Assembly (NCBI GenBank): GCA_028691845.1
Contig: JAQUYL010000014.1
Coordinates: 1 to 64,000, forward strand
DNA length: 64,000 nt
Source: Opitutaceae bacterium
Lineage (GTDB): Bacteria; Verrucomicrobiota; Verrucomicrobiia; Opitutales; Opitutaceae
Reading direction: 5' to 3'
Below are positions 43,404 to 52,300 of this stretch, piece after piece. The position numbers and the translations under genes were made by a program. The notes beneath the pieces were generated by a model, which was given only the letters and a program-made list of their open reading frames with translations, made no database searches and had not been told where the DNA came from. Within the stretch, counting starts at the first letter, position 1. Every line of letters starts with the position of its first letter.

Positions 43404-43961
43404 TCAGTTTACCGTCGGATCCTCCGGTTCGTCGGCTAGAAGCTTGAGCTCGGGATCAAGCGATCCGAGGATGGTCCGCCAGAGGGCGATGCCGTCGGCC
43501 GATCCCATGGCTTCGCTGTCGACCGGGGAAACGAACCAGGTGCTTTGTTTCATTTCGTCCTCAAGCTGGCCTTCCCCCCAACCCGCATAGCCCAGGAACC
43601 CCCGCACCGTCACCCCCGGGCTGCCCACGAGCTCGGTGGCCTTGTTCGGCTCGAGCCCGAAGTAGAGCTGGAACGCTCCTTCCTGCTCATTAAACTGCCA
43701 CGCAGCCAGCGTGAGCTGATCAGGCCGGACCGGGCCGCCCTTGTAGAGGGGCACGCCAGCCAGCGGGCTGGACGCGAAATCACTGCTCAGTTCACCGAGC
43801 TGTTTGTTCAACGGCCGGTTCAGCACCACCCCGAGCGCGCCGTCCTCGTTGTGCGCGGACATGAGGATTACGGTGCGGGCGAAATTCGGATCACGCATCG
43901 CCGGATGTGCGAGCAGGAGCTGCCCGGCGAGACCTTTATGGGGACGGCGGAGCTCGCGCAT
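43404..43961 (-). CDS. YqgE/AlgH-family protein
   Basis: 185 residues from the ATG at 43961 (MRELRRPHKGLAGQLLLAHP). The signature runs through MRDPNFARTVILMSAHNEDG, ALGVVLNRPL and, near the end, GYAGWGEGQLEDEMKQSTWF. Members are single-domain proteins of unclear function, first linked to alginate regulation. A longer frame upstream is rejected because the family starts at this GxLLLAxP block. Confidence 0.88.
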   Translation of the reverse strand: MRELRRPHKGLAGQLLLAHPAMRDPNFARTVILMSAHNEDGALGVVLNRPLNKQLGELSSDFASSPLAGVPLYKGGPVRPDQLTLAAWQFNEQEGAFQLYFGLEPNKATELVGSPGVTVRGFLGYAGWGEGQLEDEMKQSTWFVSPVDSEAMGSADGIALWRTILGSLDPELKLLADEPEDPTVN

Positions 43962-44078
43962 GTCAGATGGAGTCAGGTGGAAACGGATGCATTCGATGGA
44001 TAAGGCAAGGACACATATTGGCGGCCTTTGGTCCAGAAAATCGGCGTCAACCTGGGCCAACAGCCAGGGAACATCGGT

Positions 44079-44555
44079 TCATAGCTTGGTGATCTTCACC
44101 CCAGCTTCGGCCAGAATCCGGGCGACGAGTGGATCGTTGCGGTAGTCCTGGTGGTATTTGATCTGGGCAATGCCGGCCGCCGCCATTATCTTGGCGCAGT
44201 TGATGCACGGATAGTGGGTGACGTAGACGATGCAGCCCTCGACGCTCGAACCACGGCGGGCCGCATCCGTGATGGCGTTCTGCTCGGCATGCACCGTGGC
44301 CTGCTCGTGGCCGTCGCGCATATGGGAAGCATGGGGGGCGCCGGGCAGGAAGCCGTTGTAACCAGCGGTGACGATCCGATTGCGCCGGTCGCCGGAGGTG
44401 ACAATCACGCAGCCGACATGGAGCCGTTCGCAGTTTGACCGCGACGCGATCAGCTTGGCCGTGGCCATGAAATACTCGTCCCAGGAGGGACGCCGCGGAA
44501 ACTGCTCGATCGCCCGTGCAATCAGATCGATGGCATTGGTTTTTCTCCTGACCAT
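44079..44555 (-). CDS. Deoxycytidylate deaminase (ComEB-like)
   Basis: 158 residues from the ATG at 44555 (MVRRKTNAIDLIARAIEQFP). The zinc site is complete: HAE in ATVHAEQNAITDAARRG and the PC-x-x-C in YVTHYPCINCAKIM. The GYNGFLPGAPH loop is typical of dCMP rather than cytidine deaminases. It makes dUMP for thymidylate synthesis. A 22-bp perfect hairpin (44653-44674) lies in the divergent spacer towards nif3. Confidence 0.88.
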   Translation of the reverse strand: MVRRKTNAIDLIARAIEQFPRRPSWDEYFMATAKLIASRSNCERLHVGCVIVTSGDRRNRIVTAGYNGFLPGAPHASHMRDGHEQATVHAEQNAITDAARRGSSVEGCIVYVTHYPCINCAKIMAAAGIAQIKYHQDYRNDPLVARILAEAGVKITKL

Positions 44556-44652
44556 GCATGAATCGTTGGAGGCAATATTCCCGGAAGCAAATCGGAAAGG
44601 AGGCCGCGATCGCCTCCAGGCTGGAACCGGGCCGCCAACCTGGTCCGGGGAT

Positions 44653-44674
44653 GACTCGGCGTCTCCGCCGAGTC
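44653..44674. repeat. Perfect hairpin in the deaminase-nif3 divergent spacer
   Basis: GACTCGGCG and CGCCGAGTC pair around TCTC. There is no T-run, so it is not a terminator. It lies between two divergently transcribed genes and could be a regulator site or a REP-type element. Confidence 0.45.
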
Positions 44675-44795
44675 CACGTGGCGTCCAGCCGTCCGACGGC
44701 GACGGAATGACGCCTGGAAAGGGGACGCGACCGGGGGCCGCGCCACGGGCCTCTAAACGCTTGCCGCATCTCTGCGGACCTCCTACCAACCCTCC

Positions 44796-45548
44796 ATGGC
44801 TTCGCTTCGAGATCTGGTGTCCTATTGTGACCGACGCACGCGCCGCAGCGCGTTTCACGATTATCCCGGTGCAATCAATGGATTACAGGTCGCCAACGAC
44901 GGCCGCGTCACCAAGATCGGCGCCGCCGTCGATGCCGGCATCGTGCCATTCGAGCAGGCGGTGGAATGCGGAGTGGATTTCCTGATCGTCCATCACGGAC
45001 TGTTCTGGGGCGGCGTGCAACCGGTCACCGGTGCCGTCTACAAGCGCCTGGCCACCCTCGTGCGGGGCAACTGTGCCGTCTACTCCAGCCATCTGCCGCT
45101 CGACGCGCACCCGGAACTGGGGAATAACGTGCTCATGGCGCGCCAGCTCAGCCTCAAGCCCAATCGGCAGTTTCTCTTGCACGACGACTCCGCCATCGGC
45201 TGGATCGCGCCCAGCCGGATGAAACGAGCGCAACTCCGCACCCGGCTGGAGGAGATCTACGGGCACGTGACTGCGGTGGAGTACGGCTCGACCGCCCCGA
45301 GCGAAATCGCATTTTGCAGCGGATCGGGCCACAGCGCAGTGGGTGAATTGGTGCCGGCCGGCGTGGACACGCTGGTGACCGGCGAGCTGCGCGAGGAATG
45401 GTTCAATTACGCCCAGGAGAACCGCCTGAATCTGTTCTGCTGCGGGCATTATGCCACCGAGATCCACGGGGTGCGCGCCTTGGCTGCCGAATTGGCGAAG
45501 AAATTCCGCCTGCAGTGGGAGTTCATCGCCACGGACAATCCCTTCTGA
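44796..45548 (+). CDS. Nif3-like dinuclear metal-centre protein
   Basis: 250 residues. It opens with DLVSYCDRRTRRSAFHDYPG and GLQVANDG, followed by LIVHHGLFWGG (metal-binding histidines), YSSHLPLDAHPELGNNVLMA and near the end CCGHYATEIHGVRALA. These are the conserved metal sites of the hexameric YbgI/Nif3 family; some members are GTP cyclohydrolase-like. The cellular role is not settled. Confidence 0.9.
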   Translation: MASLRDLVSYCDRRTRRSAFHDYPGAINGLQVANDGRVTKIGAAVDAGIVPFEQAVECGVDFLIVHHGLFWGGVQPVTGAVYKRLATLVRGNCAVYSSHLPLDAHPELGNNVLMARQLSLKPNRQFLLHDDSAIGWIAPSRMKRAQLRTRLEEIYGHVTAVEYGSTAPSEIAFCSGSGHSAVGELVPAGVDTLVTGELREEWFNYAQENRLNLFCCGHYATEIHGVRALAAELAKKFRLQWEFIATDNPF

Positions 45549-45627
45549 CCCCGCCCGCCGAAGCCCGCCCGGCAAATCCTGTTGATTTCCCCAGGCGCCT
45601 TCGCGAGCTTTCGGCCACGATAGTTCC

Positions 45628-46083
45628 ATGAAAAAAATCGCCATTCTCAACGGCCCAAATCTGGACCGCCTGGGCAAACGTGAGCCCCAAATCTACGGGA
45701 CGACCTCGCTGAAGGATCTGGAGAAAATGCTCCGGGCCGAGGCCCGGAAGCTGGGGGTGAAGCTCGACTGCTTCCAGTCGAACCACGAAGGCGAGCTGAT
45801 CGACAAGATCGGGCAGCTGGCCGATCGGAAGTTCGATGGCATCGTGATCAATCCCGGCGGCTATGCGCACACCAGCATCGCCCTGCGCGACGCGATCTCG
45901 GGCTCGTGCATCCCGACCATAGAGGTGCACATCTCCGACATCCGCAAGCGCGAGAAATTCCGCCACCATTCCATGACCGCCGGAGCATGCATGTCGCAGA
46001 TCTGCGGAAAGGGGCTGACCGGCTATGTGGAGGCGATGCGCCGGCTGGCCAGGCGCAAGGACCCGGAGCAACCCGCGCCCTAA
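45628..46083 (+). CDS. aroQ: Type II 3-dehydroquinate dehydratase
   Basis: 151 residues: KKIAILNGPNLDRLGKREPQ, a lid arginine/tyrosine region, SNHEGELIDKIGQL, INPGGYAHTSIALRDAI with the catalytic histidine, and EVHISDIRKREKFRHHS. It is the third shikimate step. It lies 79 bp after nif3 and 5 bp before the NusG paralogue. aroF, the first pathway enzyme, is 29 kb away. Confidence 0.93.
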   Translation: MKKIAILNGPNLDRLGKREPQIYGTTSLKDLEKMLRAEARKLGVKLDCFQSNHEGELIDKIGQLADRKFDGIVINPGGYAHTSIALRDAISGSCIPTIEVHISDIRKREKFRHHSMTAGACMSQICGKGLTGYVEAMRRLARRKDPEQPAP

Positions 46084-46088
46084 GCCTC

Positions 46089-46601
46089 ATGGGACAATCT
46101 CTCCCGAATTTCACCGAGCCGCGTTGGTTCGCCTGCCACACCAAGCCGAGGTGCGAAAAAAAATTCGCCAGCCTGCTCGCCATCGAAAAATTCACGCACT
46201 ATCTGCCACTGGTGCAGAGTGTGCGTCGCTACGCCCAGCAGACAAAACGGTTCACCAAGCCGCTGTTTCCCGGGTACGTTTTCGTCCGCATAGAGCCGGA
46301 GGTGAAGAATCGCATTTACCAGCAGGACCTGCTGGTACGCTCGATTCTGGTGGAAAACGAGCCGATCTTCCTCCGCCAGCTTGAGGAAGTGAAGGCAATC
46401 GTTGCGTCGGGTCTGGAAGCCAGTCTGCACCCCCTCCTCAAAAAGGGCACGCGCGTGAAGGTAATCGGCGGGCCATTGCACGGCTTGGAGGGATTCGTCG
46501 ACAATCCTGCCAACCCCAAGGGCATCGTGCTGTCAGTGGACGTACTCCAGCAGGGCCTGCTGGTCCGACTCCCCCTTGATCTGCTCAAGGTGCTTCCGTG
46601 A
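46089..46601 (+). CDS. NusG-family antitermination protein (RfaH/LoaP-like paralogue)
   Basis: 170 residues from the ATG at 46089. WFACHTKPRCEKKFASLLAI is the NGN-domain opening, FPGYVFVRIEPE and the later GTRVKVIGGPLHGLEGFV KOW block complete the two domains. It lacks the neighbours of housekeeping nusG (secE, rplK), so it is probably a specialised paralogue of the kind that lets polymerase read through long surface-polysaccharide or secondary-metabolite operons. The target operon is unknown; the glycan cluster at 2.4-6.9 kb is one candidate. Confidence 0.8.
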   Translation: MGQSLPNFTEPRWFACHTKPRCEKKFASLLAIEKFTHYLPLVQSVRRYAQQTKRFTKPLFPGYVFVRIEPEVKNRIYQQDLLVRSILVENEPIFLRQLEEVKAIVASGLEASLHPLLKKGTRVKVIGGPLHGLEGFVDNPANPKGIVLSVDVLQQGLLVRLPLDLLKVLP

Positions 46602-46892
46602 TCTGCGGTGTTTAGTGCCGGACGGAAACAGCGCTCCTCCTCCGGCGCCTGCCACGTCGGTTCGCTCCCTGGCGCCAGGGCTCACCCCACAGTCAACCCT
46701 GGTCTGAAGTCATGACCGACCCGCGGCTGGCAGAATAACGATGCAGGTTTCGTTTTCTATGACTTCCCTGCCCGCAGAAAGCATCAATGACGGCAGTGGC
46801 TCCCGCAGACGTCCAATGCAGCACCGGCCTTGACTCGACCATTCCGCTCGATCGCCGCCGCTGGAAAGGACTGACGGCATGGCCACGGACTC

Positions 46893-47405
46893 CTACCGCA
46901 GGCTCCACGCCCAGGCCGCGAGATGCAGCGTCAGGCACGCCGCCAGCGCCGCAGCCACATCATCGGCCACCACGCCCCAGCCCGCCGGCCATTTCTGCAG
47001 CCGGCGGATACCCAGCGGTTTGATGATGTCGAAAAAGCGAAACAAGCCGAGTCCGGCCAGAAAAACGAACCAATGCGGCCAGGAGGGGGGCAGCGCAGTC
47101 CACCCCAGATAGCACAGGGGCATCGCTACGAATTCATCTAGGATCACCTCAGCCGGGTCGCGCCGGCCCAGGCGAGACTCCGCTTCACCGGTAAACGCGA
47201 TCGCCACATATATTCCCGCGACACCAAGCAGCAGGGTGCCGACCCAGCCGAGATTCATGAAGAACACCGTAAAGTAGGCCAACCCAGCCACCGAGCCCCA
47301 GGTGCCCGGCGCGGGAAGGCGCTGCCCGAGCGGGCCCAAGGTGGCGACATTGACCACAATGCGCGCAGGCAGAAGATGCGGCCAATCCGGCTGCTCCAGT
47401 TTCAT
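46893..47405 (-). CDS. pgpA: Phosphatidylglycerophosphatase A
   Basis: 170 residues with several hydrophobic helices. The motif LPAPGTWGSVAGLAYF is the PgpA signature, and the acidic AEVILDEFVAMPLCYLGW block supplies catalytic residues. It dephosphorylates phosphatidylglycerol phosphate in the inner membrane, the step after PgsA. Its start overlaps the pgsA stop by 4 bp. Confidence 0.9.
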   Translation of the reverse strand: MKLEQPDWPHLLPARIVVNVATLGPLGQRLPAPGTWGSVAGLAYFTVFFMNLGWVGTLLLGVAGIYVAIAFTGEAESRLGRRDPAEVILDEFVAMPLCYLGWTALPPSWPHWFVFLAGLGLFRFFDIIKPLGIRRLQKWPAGWGVVADDVAAALAACLTLHLAAWAWSLR

Positions 47406-47992
47406 CGATCAATATCCTCAAGCACCAGGTGTTGGTATTGGCGAAAGTAACGCCAGCCCGACCAGACGGCAAAAAAGGTGCCGGCGATGAACCCCCAGAT
47501 GCCAATCCAGCGCACAATCTCGCACAGGATACTCAGGTCCCACGGCAGGAAATAGGCCCAATCCCGAGCCACCATCGGTTCGGCCAGCAAAAAGCCCAGC
47601 GCGATCAATTGGGTGACGGTCTTAGTTTTCCCGCCGCGATCGGCGGCGACGACCACTCCCTTGGCGGCCGCCACCGCTCTCATGCCAGTAATGAAAAACT
47701 CACGGCACATCACGATCAGCGCCAGCGGTACGGAAATCTCGCCCTTGTCCACCAGCGCGATCGTCAGGCCAACGACCATGATTTTGTCGGTCAAGGCATC
47801 CATCAATTTCCCAAAGTTGGACACAATGCCTCGTTTCCGCGCCAAATAGCCGTCCAGTCCATCGCTCACGGCACCCCAAATAAACAGCCAGAACGCGAGG
47901 GAGGCCGCACCCAGCCATTCGCAATACATGAACACAACGATGAGGAACATCATGGGGACGCGCGACAGGGTCAGCAGATTCGGCAGGTTCAT
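47402..47992 (-). CDS. pgsA: CDP-diacylglycerol-glycerol-3-phosphate 3-phosphatidyltransferase
   Basis: 196 residues from the ATG at 47992 (MNLPNLLTLSRVPMMFLIVV). The CDP-alcohol phosphotransferase motif is complete: SDGLDGYLARKRGIVSNFGK followed by LMDALTDKIM, giving D-x2-DG-x2-AR-x8-G-x3-D-x3-D. Membrane helices fill the rest. It forms phosphatidylglycerol phosphate; pgpA follows with a 4-bp overlap, so the two reactions of phosphatidylglycerol synthesis are encoded together. Confidence 0.93.
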   Translation of the reverse strand: MNLPNLLTLSRVPMMFLIVVFMYCEWLGAASLAFWLFIWGAVSDGLDGYLARKRGIVSNFGKLMDALTDKIMVVGLTIALVDKGEISVPLALIVMCREFFITGMRAVAAAKGVVVAADRGGKTKTVTQLIALGFLLAEPMVARDWAYFLPWDLSILCEIVRWIGIWGFIAGTFFAVWSGWRYFRQYQHLVLEDIDR

Positions 47993-48151
47993 ATAGGCGT
48001 AGGCACGGAGTCGAACCTGCAGTCTGTCCTTTGGCAATCTTGGAGATGATGACAGCTGTGGCGGAGCTTTATTATCCCGGATGGCCCGTCTTCCCCGATC
48101 CAAAACAACCTCGCCATGCCCGGATTACGATGCAATTAGCATGTTGTAGCC

Positions 48152-48652
48152 ATGCCGACGCACTCCACCGCCAAACTTTGCATTTATCCCGGGACCTTCG
48201 ATCCGATCACGTTCGGGCACCTCGACGTCCTGCGTCGCGCGGCCAAGTTGTTCGACCATGTGACTGTGGCCATCGCGCGAAATTTGGAGAAGAATCCGCT
48301 TTTCACAGCCGAGCAGCGGCTCGAAATGATCAGGGCCAACATCGCAGAAATGCATAATGTCGATGCCGTCGTTTTCGACGGGCTGCTGGTCAATTTTGCA
48401 AAAGCCCAGAAGGCCCATGCGGTCATCCGCGGCCTGCGGGCCTTGTCCGACTTCGAGTTCGAATTCAACCTGGCGTTGATGAACCGTCACCTTCAGCCCT
48501 CCATTGAGGCCATCTTTGTGATGCCCAATGAAACCTACAGCTACACCAGCTCCTCGCTGGTCAAACAGGTCGCGCGCTTTGGCGGCAAGGTAAACAAGTT
48601 TGTCCCTGAAAACGTGGCTGCGGCACTGCGCGCCGCCTTTCCCACCGCGTAG
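48152..48652 (+). CDS. coaD: Phosphopantetheine adenylyltransferase
   Basis: 166 residues. CIYPGTFDPITFGHLDVLRR holds the nucleotidyltransferase T/H-x-G-H motif; VIRGLRALSDFEFEFNLALM and YTSSSLVKQVARFGGKV are the other CoaD blocks. It makes dephospho-CoA. It is divergent from pgsA. Confidence 0.93.
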   Translation: MPTHSTAKLCIYPGTFDPITFGHLDVLRRAAKLFDHVTVAIARNLEKNPLFTAEQRLEMIRANIAEMHNVDAVVFDGLLVNFAKAQKAHAVIRGLRALSDFEFEFNLALMNRHLQPSIEAIFVMPNETYSYTSSSLVKQVARFGGKVNKFVPENVAAALRAAFPTA

Positions 48653-48786
48653 CAATAGTTGGATCATAATCCCGAGGGGAGCCGGCCACAGGCGAGAGAA
48701 GCTCGCCCCGATCGAGACACGGAGCCACGGGAAATAATCCTGCGCAGCGTGAATGCGGGGGACACCAAGCGCGAGAGCGCCGATCG

Positions 48787-48800
48787 TCCCAATTGCGGGA
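48787..48800. promoter_or_regulatory. Putative activator enhancer 1 (TCCC-N6-GGGA)
   Basis: TCCCAATTGCGGGA, a palindrome centred about 117 bp upstream of the -24 element of the sigma-54 promoter at 48909. The same TCCC-N6-GGGA lies before both other sigma-54 promoters of the cluster. A weaker copy (TCCCAGCACTGGAG) follows exactly 22 bp later, two helical turns. Binding by the NtrC-type activator encoded at 49307 is inferred. Confidence 0.65.
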
Positions 48801-48908
48801 ATCATTTATCCCAGCACTGGAGGCAAGCGCAGCACCTCTTCTGACGGCCCATTGGCCATTTCACAACTTTCCCTCGGACTGCCAGCAGGTTGCAGGGGCA
48901 TGGCATAA

Positions 48909-48925
48909 TTGGCACGCGCTGTGCA
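48909..48925 (+). promoter_or_regulatory. Sigma-54 promoter 1
   Basis: TTGGCACGCGCTGTGCA: the -24 TGGCACG and -12 TGC are complete, and GG and GC are exactly 10 bp apart. The transcript should start near 48936 and encode the small membrane protein, the NtrC-type activator and its kinase, giving autoregulation. Confidence 0.8.
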
Positions 48926-48953
48926 AATGGGGAGACAAACCCAAATCACTCCC

Positions 48954-49226
48954 ATGAAGACCACGCTCATACTCACCGCATTCATTACCGCCCTCGGCTT
49001 ACCTTGCCTGGCGTTTGCTGAAATAATCGGTTTGTCGGTTCCCTCCTGGATCACTGCCGAATCCGCCATCTATGTGTTTGCCTCGGTCATGGCCACCCTC
49101 ATCGCGCTTTCCGACTACGCGCGCCGGAAGGAACCGCTGGTATCCGCCATGCCCCGCGTGGTGCGTCCACCATTGCCGGCCCGGCGGCCTTCGTCACTGC
49201 GTCCCTCTGTTCGTCTGGCCGCCTGA
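48954..49226 (+). CDS. Small exported/membrane protein, first gene of the sigma-54 regulon
   Basis: 90 residues from the ATG at 48954, just downstream of the predicted transcription start. An earlier in-frame GTG or ATG would precede the start of transcription and is rejected. A signal-like helix (MKTTLILTAFITALGLPCLA) is followed by a second hydrophobic helix (AIYVFASVMATLIALSDY) and a basic, proline/arginine-rich tail. No family is recognised. It precedes the regulator genes and could be a sensor accessory, or part of the exporter. Confidence 0.65.
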   Translation: MKTTLILTAFITALGLPCLAFAEIIGLSVPSWITAESAIYVFASVMATLIALSDYARRKEPLVSAMPRVVRPPLPARRPSSLRPSVRLAA

Positions 49227-49306
49227 ACGACTGACGGCGTCCGTACCGCAACTCTCCGCTTGCTGATCCCTCCTGTCAGTGGCCATGTTGTGTCCGTTCC
49301 ACCGCC

Positions 49307-50674
49307 ATGTCTTCGTCTGACTCCGCCCCCCTCCGCATCCTGATCGCGGACGACCAGTCCGACATTCTTGCCGCCCTCCGTCTTCTTCTGAAGGCCGAGG
49401 GCTATCAAATTGAAGCCGTCAAATCACCCGGCGCGATCGTCAAGGCCGTCGAAGCGCGCGACTTCGCCCTCGCTCTCATCGATCTCAACTACACCCGCGA
49501 CACCACATCGGGACAGGAAGGGCTGGATCTGCTGCCCAAGCTTCAGGCTATCGACACCACGCTTCCGATCGTCGTCATGACCGCCTGGGCCAGCGTTGAC
49601 CTGGCCGTCGAGGCCATGCGGCGCGGGGCCCGGGATTTCATCACCAAGCCGTGGGACAATCCGCGCCTGCTTGCAGTCGTCCGCAACCAGATCGAACTTG
49701 GCAGCGCCGTCCGCGCCTATCGGCGACTGGAACAGGAAAACCAGCTGCTGCGCGGCAAAGGCGGCCCAACCCTTATTGCGCAATCGGCTGCCATGCGCCC
49801 CGTGTTGGAACTCATTTCGCGCGTCGGCCCATCCGACGCCAATGTCCTCATCACGGGCGAGAATGGCACCGGCAAGGGCGTCGTGGCGCAGGCGCTGCAC
49901 GCCGTCTCCACCCGCGCCGCCCGCCCTTTCATCTCGGTCAATATGGGCGGCCTGCCCGAGGGCGTATTCGAGAGCGAGCTTTTCGGGCATGTCCGCGGCG
50001 CCTTTACGGACGCCAAGAACGATCGAGCCGGCCGTTTCGAGCTGGCCGACGGCGGCACGCTCTTCATGGATGAAATCGGCAACATCCCGTTGAGCCAACA
50101 GGCCAAAATCCTGCGCACATTGGAGACTGGCGAGTTCGAGCGTGTGGGTTCATCCAAAACCCATCACGCCAGCGTCCGCCTCATTTCCGCCACCAATTCC
50201 GACATTCAGGCCGAGGTCGCGGCGGGCAGATTCCGGCAGGACCTTTTATTCCGGCTCAACACAATTTCCATCACTGTCCCGCCACTGCGGGAACGCCGGG
50301 ACGACATCCCCCTGTTGGCCCAGCATTTTCTGAAGGCGCATGTGGAACGTTACCGCAAGCCCGTCACTGGGTTTGATGATGGCGCCATGGAAGCTATGCG
50401 CCAATACGCCTGGCCCGGCAATGTGCGCGAGCTCGACCATGCCATCGAACGCGGCGTCCTCATGGCGCCGGGCAAAGTGGTGCGCGCCCCCGACCTCGGC
50501 CTCAACACCGGCCAGGTGGCGCCGCGCCTCGAGGAAATGAGCCTGGAAGAGGTCGAGGCCTTTCTCATCAAGAAAACCCTCGCCCGGTGCGACGGCAACG
50601 CCCGCCAGGCAGCCGAACAACTCGGACTCAGTCGCAGCGCCTTCTACCGCCGGCTGGAGAGATACGGCTTGTAG
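49307..50674 (+). CDS. NtrC-family sigma-54-dependent response regulator
   Basis: 455 residues. The receiver domain (1-120) has acidic ADDQSD and phospho-acceptor Asp in ALIDLNYTRD. The AAA+ domain (about 150-385) has Walker A GENGTGKGVV, the sigma-54 contact loop GAFTDA (usual GAFTGA with one change) and LFMDEIGNIPLSQQAKILR. A Fis-type helix-turn-helix (RCDGNARQAAEQLGLSRSAF) ends the protein. It should activate the three sigma-54 promoters found here. The cognate kinase follows at 50877. The GAFTDA variant occurs in active members of this branch, to my knowledge. Confidence 0.92.
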   Translation: MSSSDSAPLRILIADDQSDILAALRLLLKAEGYQIEAVKSPGAIVKAVEARDFALALIDLNYTRDTTSGQEGLDLLPKLQAIDTTLPIVVMTAWASVDLAVEAMRRGARDFITKPWDNPRLLAVVRNQIELGSAVRAYRRLEQENQLLRGKGGPTLIAQSAAMRPVLELISRVGPSDANVLITGENGTGKGVVAQALHAVSTRAARPFISVNMGGLPEGVFESELFGHVRGAFTDAKNDRAGRFELADGGTLFMDEIGNIPLSQQAKILRTLETGEFERVGSSKTHHASVRLISATNSDIQAEVAAGRFRQDLLFRLNTISITVPPLRERRDDIPLLAQHFLKAHVERYRKPVTGFDDGAMEAMRQYAWPGNVRELDHAIERGVLMAPGKVVRAPDLGLNTGQVAPRLEEMSLEEVEAFLIKKTLARCDGNARQAAEQLGLSRSAFYRRLERYGL

Positions 50675-50679
50675 TTTCT

Positions 50680-50865
50680 TGCACCAAAAAGGCGCAAAGG
50701 GTCGTGATGCCATGAAGGACGACATCTTTCTCCCCCGCGATCACGTCCGCGAATCCAGCTTTGCGCTCCAGTTATTGATCAACTTCGGCGCTCCGCGCCT
50801 CGGGATTCACAAATACGCACTTTCGGATGCGTAATTTTGCGTCTCTTGCGACTTTTTGCGGCTGC
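50680..50865. mobile_element. Remnant of a GxxExxY cassette between activator and kinase genes
   Basis: The right flank, read inward from 50865, is GCCGCAAAAAGTCGCAAGAG, clearly related to the GGCCACAAAAAGGCGCGAG ends of cassette 1. The left flank from 50680 (TGCACCAAAAAGGCGCAAAG) is a more eroded copy. Between them lies only the C-terminal stump of a GxxExxY gene. About 280 bp of a standard cassette have been lost. It separates two genes that would otherwise be contiguous. Confidence 0.6.
50712..50834 (+). pseudogene. C-terminal stump of a GxxExxY gene
   Basis: A 40-codon frame ends ALQLLINFGAPRLGIHKYAL then SDA. This aligns with the end of the intact GxxExxY protein at 4978-5367 (GLLINFGSPVLQVKKYLMSD). 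The GxxExxY signature and the nuclease core are absent. The first ~18 residues are not family-like, so an internal deletion is likely. Confidence 0.7.
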
Positions 50866-50876
50866 CCCTCTCTCGC

Positions 50877-52220
50877 ATGGCAAAACTCCGGCACCGACTT
50901 CTCCACGACCAGCGTGTGCTCCTGCTCGCTCTTGGCGCCGGCGCGCCTGCTGTCCTTGTGATGGAGATCCTTCTCTGGACCGGCGACTATACGACCAAGG
51001 TCCAGTGGACGCTGACCCTGATCGTGGTCGGCTTCTGGCTCGGTTACTCATTTGCGGCACGCGAACGCGTCATCCGACCGCTGCAAACCGCGGCCAATCT
51101 GCTGTCCGCGCTGCGCGAAGGGGATTTCTCCGTGCGTGCGCGCGGCGCCCGCCGTGACGATCCACTCGGCGATGTCATGTTCGAGATCAATCAGCTCGGC
51201 AGCCTCCTTCAGGAACAGCGTCTCGGCGCGCTCGAGGCCACAGCCCTTCTGCGCACGGTCATGGAGGAGATCGACGTCGCAATCTTTGCCTTCGACCACA
51301 ACGAGACGCTCCGGCTTGTCAACCGCGCTGGCCAGGAATTGATCGTGCAGCCCGCCGAACGCATCCTGGGCCGGTCGGCCGCCGAACTTGATTTGCAGGA
51401 CTGCCTGGCCGGCGCGGCGACGCGGGTGATCAGCCGCAATTTTCCCGGAGGCACGGGGCGCTGGGGCATGCGCCGCACGTCGTTCCGTGAAGGCGGCCTG
51501 CCGCATTCGCTCGTCGTAATCGCCGACCTGAGCCAGCCGTTGCGCGAAGAAGAGCTCGAGGCCTGGCAGCGCCTGGTCCGCGTTCTCGGGCACGAGCTCA
51601 ACAACTCGCTTGCTCCGATAAAATCCATCGCCGGCAGCCTCAGTGCCACAGTCAAACGGACCCCGCGCGCCCCAGATTGGGAGGACGATTTGCGCGCGGG
51701 CCTGGAGATCATCGAAACCCGGGCCCAAGGGCTCAACCGTTTCATGCAATCCTACACGCGGCTGGCCAAACTGCCGCCGCCCGTGATGGCTCCGGTCGAC
51801 CTTGCCCCGCTTGTTCTGCGCGTGGCATCCATGGAGACGCGTCTGGTCATTACCGTCCTGGAAGGCCCCCCCGTTACGGCGCGCCTTGACGCCGCCCAGA
51901 TCGAGCAGGTCATCATCAATCTGCTCAAAAACGCCGTGGATGCCTCGTTGGATCAGCCGACCGCCACAGGCTCCCCCAATGGGGTCCGCGTCACCTGGCG
52001 GAAAACGCCCGGTCACTTTGAGCTTTCAGTTGAGGACGACGGCCCGGGTGTCGCCAATCCGCAAAATCTTTTCGTGCCTTTTTTCACCACGAAACCGTCC
52101 GGCTCAGGAATCGGTCTCGTTCTCTGCCGCCAGATTGTCGAGAATCATGGCGGCACCCTCATGCTGGAAAACCGGACCGGCGCCAACGGCTGCGTGGCCC
52201 GCCTTCGGCTGCCGTTGTGA
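50877..52220 (+). CDS. Two-component sensor histidine kinase (NtrB-like), cognate to the sigma-54 activator
   Basis: 447 residues from the ATG at 50877. Two membrane helices near the N-terminus (VLLLALGAGAPAVLVMEILL and VQWTLTLIVVGFWLGYSFAA) have almost no periplasmic loop between them, so it probably senses membrane or internal signals. A HAMP-like linker and a PAS domain (LLRTVMEEIDVAIFAFDHNE) follow. The H-box is VLGHELNNSLAPIKSI, the N-box NLLKNAVDAS, then DDGPGV and SGSGIGLVLCRQIVENHGG. The domain set and neighbours are typical of kinases that control MacAB-like exporters. Confidence 0.9.
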   Translation: MAKLRHRLLHDQRVLLLALGAGAPAVLVMEILLWTGDYTTKVQWTLTLIVVGFWLGYSFAARERVIRPLQTAANLLSALREGDFSVRARGARRDDPLGDVMFEINQLGSLLQEQRLGALEATALLRTVMEEIDVAIFAFDHNETLRLVNRAGQELIVQPAERILGRSAAELDLQDCLAGAATRVISRNFPGGTGRWGMRRTSFREGGLPHSLVVIADLSQPLREEELEAWQRLVRVLGHELNNSLAPIKSIAGSLSATVKRTPRAPDWEDDLRAGLEIIETRAQGLNRFMQSYTRLAKLPPPVMAPVDLAPLVLRVASMETRLVITVLEGPPVTARLDAAQIEQVIINLLKNAVDASLDQPTATGSPNGVRVTWRKTPGHFELSVEDDGPGVANPQNLFVPFFTTKPSGSGIGLVLCRQIVENHGGTLMLENRTGANGCVARLRLPL

Positions 52221-52300
52221 CAGTCCATCTGCGTCGGCTCTATCTGTGGACGGATCGGTTTGTCTCGCCTTCAAAAGGTGTCCCGGCGCATGGCATTTCT

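Noticed and set aside
42913..43590. 225-codon plus-strand frame through the L36-yqgE spacer
   Set aside because: It overlaps both known genes antisense. The middle part has fair composition, but no start or family fits, so the spacer is left unassigned.
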